64,000 bases of DNA from positions 47,211 through 111,210 of the IMG/VR virus record IMGVR_UViG_3300028920_000043; one strand, written 5' to 3'. Of the stretch, positions 59,154 to 64,000 are shown in pieces. The notes beneath the pieces are model-generated. The model did no database searches and was not told where the DNA came from. It saw only the letters and a program-made list of their open reading frames with translations. Every line of letters starts with the position of its first letter. The stretch's first letter is position 1. Both the position numbers and the translations under genes were made by a program. This stretch comes from a virus.

Positions 59154-60080
59154 TTATTCCTTTTCATCCACCAACTTTTTGAAAAACTTCATGGCTTCCC
59201 TGGCATATTTTTTATCGTATCGATAACTGGGACTTCTCTTCTTCAATATCTTGAATAGATCGTGCAGTATCGGATACAAATCTTTTTCGTCTGTCGATCC
59301 GTACCGATCCAATATAAAATGCCCGTCTTCGTTGGTATTGGTAAGTAGGTGACACGCCAATGGAAATATCTTCACCAAGAACTTCTGAAACGCCTCCCGG
59401 GTGCCTACCATGCATTGTCTTATCTGTTCTATATTTTCTTGTTGCGCTTTATCCGGACTGGCCGTATTCAAATCACTTTCTATTTCGTCCACCGTTTTAT
59501 CATAAGGATACCAATGCTTGTGCCCGTTCCTGTGAAGATATTTCTTAACGGCAGTAAACACTCTCATCTTTTCTTTATAATCGTCTCCGTTCCGTATTTC
59601 ATTAATCAAGTTCTTTCTTTTAAGCCCGGTGGCATTGAAACAAGAACGCACTATGGACGCCCAGAACATATCGTCAGCCTTTACCCTTCTTTTTATCTTC
59701 GCGTGCTTCTTGATCACCAAGCGCTTTCCACGCATGACCATCCATCCGCACCCCTCCGGTATTTCGTCTTCCGACTTCACCACGTCTTTGGCAGTGGCAT
59801 ACCAAAACTCGTGGCAACACTTCTTGAAGAATTCGTTCTTCCCTCCTTTTTTCAATTCACTGATGAAGTCTCCCCTACTGATCTTTATTTCAAATGCCGA
59901 TCTGATCAATCCGTCCGATGGCCACAGACTGATTACCAATGCGTCTATCCAGGAACGACCGCGGTACCCGGTCCCTTCGTTCACTTCCCTCAACACGGCA
60001 AAGCGTTGAGGATCATCGAACTTACTTTCGATGGCATTGAATACGTCTTCTGCTGTAATCGGTTTCTTTTCTTTTACCAT
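59154..60080 (-). CDS. MmcB-like / PD-(D/E)XK-like protein with helical C-terminus
   Basis: 308 residues. The N-terminal 150 residues have a nuclease-like core: GYRGRSWIDALVISLWPSDG, RSAFEIKISRGDFISELK (E-x-K) and HEFWYATAKDVV, as in MmcB-type or DUF-related PD-(D/E)XK proteins. The C-terminal half is helical with AREAMKFFKKLVDEKE. The Asp (WIDA) and Glu-x-Lys (FEIK) residues could form the active site. Likely acts on DNA, but whether it is a nuclease is untested. Confidence 0.7.
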   Translation of the reverse strand: MVKEKKPITAEDVFNAIESKFDDPQRFAVLREVNEGTGYRGRSWIDALVISLWPSDGLIRSAFEIKISRGDFISELKKGGKNEFFKKCCHEFWYATAKDVVKSEDEIPEGCGWMVMRGKRLVIKKHAKIKRRVKADDMFWASIVRSCFNATGLKRKNLINEIRNGDDYKEKMRVFTAVKKYLHRNGHKHWYPYDKTVDEIESDLNTASPDKAQQENIEQIRQCMVGTREAFQKFLVKIFPLACHLLTNTNEDGHFILDRYGSTDEKDLYPILHDLFKILKKRSPSYRYDKKYAREAMKFFKKLVDEKE

Positions 60081-60086
60081 TCCACG

Positions 60087-60659
60087 TTACTTTCTTGCAT
60101 CGGTCTTATATTCCTCCTTGCTTTTCCAGTTTCTGTAAAGACCCGACTGATGGTCGCAGTCTTTACAAGGATTTCCTCCTTTCAATTCTTCGCGCTCCCA
60201 CGATCCCATTTCAGCAAACCGGCAAGTGTTGCAACACTTTTCCTTCCAAGCTAACTGCTCTTCAATCGTCTGCACTCCTCCATCCGCGTGCTCACCAGGA
60301 AACAATCCCATGGATATGAGTTTTGCGTCTTTGATAACACGTATCTTCTTTTCTTCGACTTCTACCAGTTCCATGCACGATCCGATCCGCATCTTCCCCA
60401 AATCGAGTTCCTCGGTATTTACGACCGTTACCGTTCCGCGTACCGCATCACCATCTATTCTCAGATCACTCACCGATCCGATTCGCTTGTTTCTTTTCGC
60501 GTCAAGATTAAACCCGAGTACCAACGGTAACACCATACCGTTCTTATTCGCTTCCGTTATCATTTCTTCCATCACTTCTTTTGTGATCAAATCACCGTTC
60601 TTGTCCACATGACCCACCCGTCCCACGCATATTCCTCTCATTTCAATCGTTTTTTCCAT
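60087..60659 (-). CDS. Unknown protein with C4-NWK zinc domain
   Basis: 190 residues. The N-terminal part GICVGRVGHVDKNGDLITKE and VRGTVTVVNTEELDLGKMRI is a beta-rich domain. C-terminal CCNTCRFAEMGSWEREELK, GNPCKDCDHQSGLYRNWKSK repeats the metal motif of 56097-57242. Unknown function. Confidence 0.65.
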   Translation of the reverse strand: MEKTIEMRGICVGRVGHVDKNGDLITKEVMEEMITEANKNGMVLPLVLGFNLDAKRNKRIGSVSDLRIDGDAVRGTVTVVNTEELDLGKMRIGSCMELVEVEEKKIRVIKDAKLISMGLFPGEHADGGVQTIEEQLAWKEKCCNTCRFAEMGSWEREELKGGNPCKDCDHQSGLYRNWKSKEEYKTDARK

Positions 60660-60696
60660 AGTATCCGCCTCCCTTGCATGTCCGCACGCTTAAAAT

Positions 60697-60716
60697 CGCT
60701 GTCCACAGCGCTCTTT
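60697..60716. promoter_or_regulatory. Short palindromic motif, copy 1
   Basis: CGCTGTCCACAGCG with CTCTTT following. A near-identical 19-bp block occurs at 61450-61468. This copy lies 38 bp upstream of the start at 60659. Operator candidate. Confidence 0.5.
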
Positions 60717-60739
60717 AATACATCACCATGAGGTTTGTA

Positions 60740-60955
60740 TCATGTTCCGCATTTCGAGTCCGTATTGCCGGTTATTTTGCGGCACTCACTGTCCTTGAAC
60801 GGCACCGATACTTCATAATTCCGAACTGATATTCCAGGACTCGTGATTTTGCGTCTGCACTTGCATGCCACACAAACGATAATCCACTGATAATTCGGCT
60901 TCTGTATGTAGAACTCGTCACATCCACAAAAGCACTTCAAGTTCTCGTGCTGCAT
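60740..60955 (-). CDS. Zinc-ribbon protein
   Basis: 71 residues from ATG 60955 (AAAGGAG 7 nt upstream); ATG 60985 is an alternative with GGGGAAGTGAG. MQHENLKCFCGCDEFYIQK, WIIVCVACKCRRKITS form a CxCxC...CxxCxC ribbon. Function unknown. Confidence 0.65.
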   Translation of the reverse strand: MQHENLKCFCGCDEFYIQKPNYQWIIVCVACKCRRKITSPGISVRNYEVSVPFKDSECRKITGNTDSKCGT

Positions 60956-60988
60956 CGCCAATCTCCTTTCCACGCTTTTGCTCATTTC

Positions 60989-61270
60989 TCACTTCCCCGA
61001 GTATTCGGCAATCTTGTTAATCGCATAAACGATAACCCACACCGCGCAAACGAAGAAAGCGAAATACCAAAACCAATCCATTGCTTTAATATGCCACGGT
61101 CTTCCGTTGTCCTGACTGTATACCACGACTTCCGCGCCCAACTCGTCCAACTGCGCTTTGAACTTTCGCTCTATGGCATGTTTCAGATCGTCCATGCTTT
61201 CTTGTTTCATTTCTTTTTTCAGTTGCTTGATCCTCACTTCGTTTGTTTCACTTGTTTCCTTCTCGTTCAT
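60989..61270 (-). CDS. Membrane protein with coiled-coil N-terminus
   Basis: 93 residues. N-terminal Lys/Glu-rich KQLKKEMKQESMDDLKHAIE, then GAEVVVYSQDNGRPWHIKAM and the helix WFWYFAFFVCAVWVIVYAIN. ATG overlaps the previous stop as ATGA. Unknown. Confidence 0.65.
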   Translation of the reverse strand: MNEKETSETNEVRIKQLKKEMKQESMDDLKHAIERKFKAQLDELGAEVVVYSQDNGRPWHIKAMDWFWYFAFFVCAVWVIVYAINKIAEYSGK

Positions 61271-61419
61271 TCTTCACTCCCCTCAAGACATTCCAAGCAA
61301 ATATCGAAATCTTCATCAATGCAAAACTCGCACACCATCCTCCCGCACGCTTCGCACTTGAACCGATCATCGTCTGCCATATCGCCTTCGCATATAGGAC
61401 ACAATACAGGCCAATCCAT
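61267..61419 (-). CDS. Small double zinc-ribbon protein
   Basis: 50 residues: LCPICEGDMADDDRFKCEAC and RMVCEFCIDEDFDICLECL carry four CxxC pairs, like a tiny double ribbon (B-box/RING-like spacing). Ends SEE and overlaps the membrane protein start. Confidence 0.68.
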   Translation of the reverse strand: MDWPVLCPICEGDMADDDRFKCEACGRMVCEFCIDEDFDICLECLEGSEE

Positions 61420-61449
61420 ATATCTATTCCTTTGCTGTGATCACACAGG

Positions 61450-61468
61450 CTGTCTACAGCGCACTTTG
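61450..61468. promoter_or_regulatory. Short palindromic motif, copy 2
   Basis: GCTGTCTACAGCGCACTTT, matching 60698-60716 at 16 of 19 positions if aligned directly; centred on GCTGT/ACAGC. It lies 31 bp upstream of the start of the zinc-ribbon gene at 61419. Confidence 0.5.
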
Positions 61469-61469
61469 T

Positions 61470-61898
61470 TTACTGTTCAATGCGTTTACTTGCCAAGAAC
61501 ACTGCCTTCTTAAACAGCGTATTAAAATCGGGATGCTCATATCCCGTACCGAACCCACTCATCTGATTAGATACTTTGTTCTCTTCACAATCCAATATAG
61601 CGCGCTTCAGCACATTGACCGCATAGCTCAGACGACTCAATTCCTTCAACGCGGCATCCACCGGTGTTTCTTTAATCGCTTCATGCTCAATGTCCTGACC
61701 CATCAATCCCTTTGTCAACTTGTCCAGTTCCAGTACTGCCTTACTGCGTCCTTCATCATCCGCCATGACTGAATACGACTGTTCCATATGCTCGCACCAT
61801 TCCAACACCAAATCAATAAACTCGTCTTGTCGCCCGTTCTCCTTTGCCCGCGCCCCCAGCACTTTCAAATCGTCATACGTTATTTTCACTGTACTCAT
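61470..61898 (-). CDS. Helical unknown protein
   Basis: 142 residues. Helices through DDLKVLGARAKENGRQDEFI, MEQSYSVMADDEGRSKAVLE and ALKELSRLSYAVNVLKRAIL. Starts ATG with the GGAGTCCAAGCC leader that also precedes the next gene upstream. Unknown function. Confidence 0.62.
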   Translation of the reverse strand: MSTVKITYDDLKVLGARAKENGRQDEFIDLVLEWCEHMEQSYSVMADDEGRSKAVLELDKLTKGLMGQDIEHEAIKETPVDAALKELSRLSYAVNVLKRAILDCEENKVSNQMSGFGTGYEHPDFNTLFKKAVFLASKRIEQ

Positions 61899-61910
61899 GG
61901 CTTGGACTCC

Positions 61911-62078
61911 TCATGCATTATTACTGAATTTATCAATATGCTTTCGTAATCTATCTCTAAATTTTAACAGCATATTCCATTCCTTATCCTTTGTTGAAAA
62001 ATAACAACTGGCTACCTGTTCACATTTACAAGCAACCTCCCTTAACTTACTCAACTGTTTTGTTGTTCTTATCTTCAT
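61911..62078 (-). CDS. Small basic protein
   Basis: 55 residues: MKIRTTKQLSKLREVACKCE, WNMLLKFRDRLRKHIDKFSN. Begins after the same GGAGTCCAAGCC leader. Possible nucleic-acid-binding helix; unrecognised. Confidence 0.6.
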   Translation of the reverse strand: MKIRTTKQLSKLREVACKCEQVASCYFSTKDKEWNMLLKFRDRLRKHIDKFSNNA

Positions 62079-62091
62079 GGCTTGGACTCCC

Positions 62092-62274
62092 TTACAATTC
62101 CTTCACGTCAATAATGTGAAGATCATACGCTATGCGTTCTTTGTATTCCGTTTTAATTCTAAAGCTACGACCGCAACATTTGGACACTCTTGTATGAATA
62201 CCGTTGTACCTCACCCGTTTGTATTTTTGACATATCGGACATTGCCACGCATATCTATGAAAGTTTATCTTCAT
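62092..62274 (-). CDS. Zinc-ribbon protein
   Basis: 60 residues from ATG 62274, with leader AAGGAATCCAAAGCC. MKINFHRYAWQCPICQKYKR and TRVSKCCGRSFRIKTEYKER form the CPIC...CC ribbon. Unknown. Confidence 0.6.
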   Translation of the reverse strand: MKINFHRYAWQCPICQKYKRVRYNGIHTRVSKCCGRSFRIKTEYKERIAYDLHIIDVKEL

Positions 62275-62290
62275 GGCTTTGGATTCCTTA

Positions 62291-62527
62291 TCATTTTGTG
62301 TACTCCTTATCTCCTTCAATAGCCGCTTTCGCTTCCTTATCCTTAAACCCGCAGAACATACAATCATCATTATGTCCCACGGTCATTACATTCTCCAACG
62401 TATCCAACAGCTTCAGGTGCCGTGTTTCCAATTTCCCATACTCCGCCTTCAATTGCTCCTCCGCATCCTTCAACCGCGTTATCTCCTCAACTGCCCGCGC
62501 GCTCATACTCGAATCAATCATAACCAT
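62291..62527 (-). CDS. Coiled-coil protein with a CxxC pair
   Basis: 78 residues, GGAGGATTGAG site. ARAVEEITRLKDAEEQLKAE coiled coil and CMFCGFKDKEAKAAIEG near the C-terminus, a common small phage layout. First gene after the large non-coding segment. Confidence 0.65.
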   Translation of the reverse strand: MVMIDSSMSARAVEEITRLKDAEEQLKAEYGKLETRHLKLLDTLENVMTVGHNDDCMFCGFKDKEAKAAIEGDKEYTK

Positions 62528-63016
62528 ATCTCAATCCTCCGTACCGCGTTTCCATCAGTTCAAGACGCACAGTCCCAGTCAGTCATATGTTATACCCGGT
62601 ATTCTCAAATCTTGTACGAGAATCTCCAGCCATAGACCCGTATGTAAAAAACCGGTACTACTTGACTTTTTCCCGAGGGGGTACCCGGTGCCGTTCGATA
62701 TGCGTATATACCCGTCCATTCCCGTTGTCATACGTTCATTCCTTTCCTTTGTTTGTTCTTATTCGCCTTTACAATGCTTACTGTGCTTTGAAGGTCTCAA
62801 GTATACTGAAGCCCTGTCCGTTTATTCGCGTATATCCATTACTGTGCTTCAATGTACTTAAAGGGCTTTGAAGCCTTGTAGTCCTATCGAAGGTTTATTA
62901 TTCTATGACGACTGATTCTCCATAATACTTCGTTGTACTTGTTGCCTTCGCAAGTCCTCAAGTCGTCTGCAGTCCTGTTGCTGTTTATTCGGTATTCGTG
63001 CATAATTCTAAAAAAG

Positions 63017-63060
63017 GAGCCAGTTCATTAGCTTTCACGCATGAAAGCTTTTAAGCTGAT
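63017..63060. repeat. Dispersed palindromic element, copy 6
   Basis: GAGCCAGTTCATTAGCTTTC leads into the core at 63030-63049 (loop CGCA). The right flank TTTTAAGCTGATG is less conserved. Confidence 0.83.
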
Positions 63061-63172
63061 GCTGTTTGAATACTCCTTATGGATTATATCGATAATCACG
63101 CCTTCATTGCCTTGTTGCCTTCACAAGTCCCATAGTCGTATCAAGGCGTATTCACGCATAATAGTTCAGAGT

Positions 63173-63206
63173 GGCCCAGTTCATTAGCTTTCACGCATGA
63201 AAGCTT
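63173..63206. repeat. Dispersed palindromic element, copy 7
   Basis: GGCCCAGTTCATTAGCTTTC leads into the core at 63187-63206. It forms, with copy 6, the ends of a larger direct repeat about 157-174 bp long. Confidence 0.83.
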
Positions 63207-63648
63207 CTGTATCTGCATATGACTCAAGTCGTGTGCAGTATTATGAAGCATACCCGGTATTCCTTGCGCTTGTGTTGTCATGCAATCGTATAGCGTGCAA
63301 TACACCTTTATAGTACTCGGTATACTTCAAAGGTCCGTAGTCGTTTGAAGTCATATGCGATAATAACGCAACAAACGTCCATATGACTTAAGTCGTATTC
63401 AGCCCTTTAAGCCCTGTTTATTCGTTATGACATTATTGAGTGATTGAAAGAAGGTTCTCCGGTACTCCATAGAGCTTTAAGCAGGCACTGTTCCAACGTA
63501 CCTCAAACCTCACTTTCTATACTGTTTTACCGGGCTGTGCATACCGGGTATATACCGTGTAAACAAATAGTAAATGTTTTATTGTGTTATCGTATGTATC
63601 TACAGCTATTCCTGTAAGTATCATGTATTATGCTATTGTATCGTTTCC

Positions 63649-63765
63649 TTATGCGTTATTCGTTTGAATGCCTTCCATATCCCAAAAAAAATAAGAATCC
63701 TCCTGTGGATACCCTTGTGCTTTTAGTTTTTTAGCCATATCTAACGACACCACATTAGGTTTCAT
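63649..63765 (-). CDS. Short phage protein, possibly truncated
   Basis: 38 residues: MKPNVVSLDMAKKLKAQGYP, then QEDSYFFWDMEGIQTNNA. The opening matches a recurring class of phage proteins (LxxAKKLKxxGFPQ...W) that are usually longer, so this copy may be a 5' remnant. Overlaps the end of the previous gene. Confidence 0.58.
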   Translation of the reverse strand: MKPNVVSLDMAKKLKAQGYPQEDSYFFWDMEGIQTNNA

Positions 63766-63898
63766 CCTCTTTCTCCTTTTCTTCAAACTTTTTCTTAGCA
63801 ATTAGATGTCTACGCAAAGAATCATCATAATCCTTCTGCATTATTGCCTTTAATTCTTCCCACGTTTTTGGTTCATGGCAAACAATTCTAAGACTCAT
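63755..63898 (-). CDS. Small basic protein
   Basis: 47 residues from ATG 63898 (GGAAAGGTAAGG upstream); an in-frame start at 63931 or 63940 is possible. SLRIVCHEPKTWEELKAIMQ and a Lys/Glu-rich C-terminal helix. Unknown. Confidence 0.55.
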   Translation of the reverse strand: MSLRIVCHEPKTWEELKAIMQKDYDDSLRRHLIAKKKFEEKEKEDET

Positions 63899-63952
63899 CC
63901 TTACCTTTCCTTCTCTTGTTCGAGTTGACATATCTCCCATTGCTTATCTGCT

Positions 63953-64000
63953 TTATTCCTCATCGTGTCCTTCAAACGACATCTGGCAATGCGGACAACA
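63953..64000 (-). CDS. 3' end of a gene with a CCPHC motif
   Basis: Partial: the last 15 codons at the window edge read CCPHCQMSFEGHDEE and stop. The CxxC motif fits another small zinc-ribbon gene. Its start lies outside the window. Confidence 0.5.
   Translation of the reverse strand, partial: CCPHCQMSFEGHDEE

Larger units (their letters stand above)
62528..63648. other. Repeat-rich non-coding segment (origin or control region candidate)
   Basis: About 1.1 kb with no gene I can support on either strand. It holds diverged direct repeats: one block beginning CTTGTTGCCTTC at 62938 and 63112 (174 bp apart) continues through GTATTC(G/A)(T/C)GCATAAT to a palindromic element; AAGTCGT(G/C/A)TGCAGT-like blocks at about 62959, 63225 and 63389; AAGCCCTGT-TTTATTCG blocks at about 62809 and 63409; and TACCCGGTA-type partial palindromes at about 62592, 63251 and 63541. 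This is the only such region in the window. Candidate origin, early control region or other recognition site. Confidence 0.6.

Noticed and set aside
59349-60254. Long plus-strand ORF of 301 codons
   Set aside because: It is antisense to the nuclease-like gene on the minus strand, has no ribosome site and reads as unnatural protein. No plus-strand gene is supported anywhere in the window.
62587-62871. Plus-strand ORFs in the repeat region
   Set aside because: No ribosome site, unnatural composition and overlap with repeats.
62528-63648. tRNA genes in the non-coding region
   Set aside because: No cloverleaf with a TTCRA-type T-arm and matching acceptor stem was found by eye; a tRNA scan would settle this.
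1-64000. Lysogeny genes or tail sheath
   Set aside because: No integrase, repressor or sheath pattern was recognised in any minus-strand frame, so neither temperate life style nor contractile tail can be claimed from this window.

Overview
This window is a long stretch of a tailed double-stranded DNA virus (Caudoviricetes, probably with a long non-contractile tail) or of a prophage of that type. Every supportable gene lies on the minus strand, so transcription runs from high to low coordinates. Recognisable virion genes are terminase large subunit, HK97-type portal, MuF-type head protein, prohead protease/scaffold, major capsid protein, head-tail connector and closure proteins, a gp10-like protein, tail tube, gpG/gpGT tail chaperones and a TP901-type tape measure. 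No tail sheath, integrase, DNA polymerase, tRNA or CRISPR array was seen. Most genes have strong AGGAGG-type ribosome sites, which argues for an ordinary Shine-Dalgarno-using bacterial host and against Bacteroidota; the host cannot be named from the sequence.

Layout in transcription order. (1) About 64.0-49.1 kb: roughly 45 small, tightly packed, often overlapping genes, many with Cys-rich zinc-ribbon motifs, plus a likely PD-(D/E)XK nuclease-like protein, a DUF5662-like protein, a lipoprotein and several one-helix membrane proteins. A 1.1 kb gene-free, repeat-rich segment (62528-63648) sits near the start. (2) 49.1-43.7 kb: small zinc-finger protein (possible small terminase), a glycosyltransferase, TerL, portal. 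(3) 43.7-30 kb: two membrane proteins (holin-like candidates), fibre-like proteins, a permuted NlpC/P60-type hydrolase, two tandem paralogous tail proteins and a PKD-like adhesin. (4) 30-23 kb: MuF-ADP-ribosyltransferase fusion, an unknown 494-residue protein, protease/scaffold, capsid, then a terminator. (5) 23-15.9 kb: a sugar island with a three-domain glycosyltransferase, two methyltransferases, RmlD-, RmlC- and epimerase-like enzymes and an FmdB-type zinc ribbon. (6) 15.9-8.8 kb: connector-to-tape-measure genes with another glycosyltransferase embedded. (7) 8.7-0 kb: a glycosyltransferase/DUF115 fusion, LamG-repeat adhesins and two tandem sulfotransferase-like genes.

The most coherent unusual theme is a virion-decoration programme. 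Sugar-nucleotide enzymes, four glycosyltransferase genes (one with three catalytic domains), methyltransferases and two sulfotransferases are distributed through the late operon and are often translationally coupled to capsid or tail genes. I infer that the phage glycosylates, methylates and perhaps sulfates its own particle, or remodels the host surface glycan. Other highlights are a dispersed 18-bp palindromic hairpin element in seven copies placed upstream of key genes, a canonical -1 frameshift site (A AAC CCT) making gpGT, a nested scaffold start inside the protease gene, a 14-residue KDG-x-x-x-Y repeat shared by three adhesins, and a capsid-linked ADP-ribosyltransferase.
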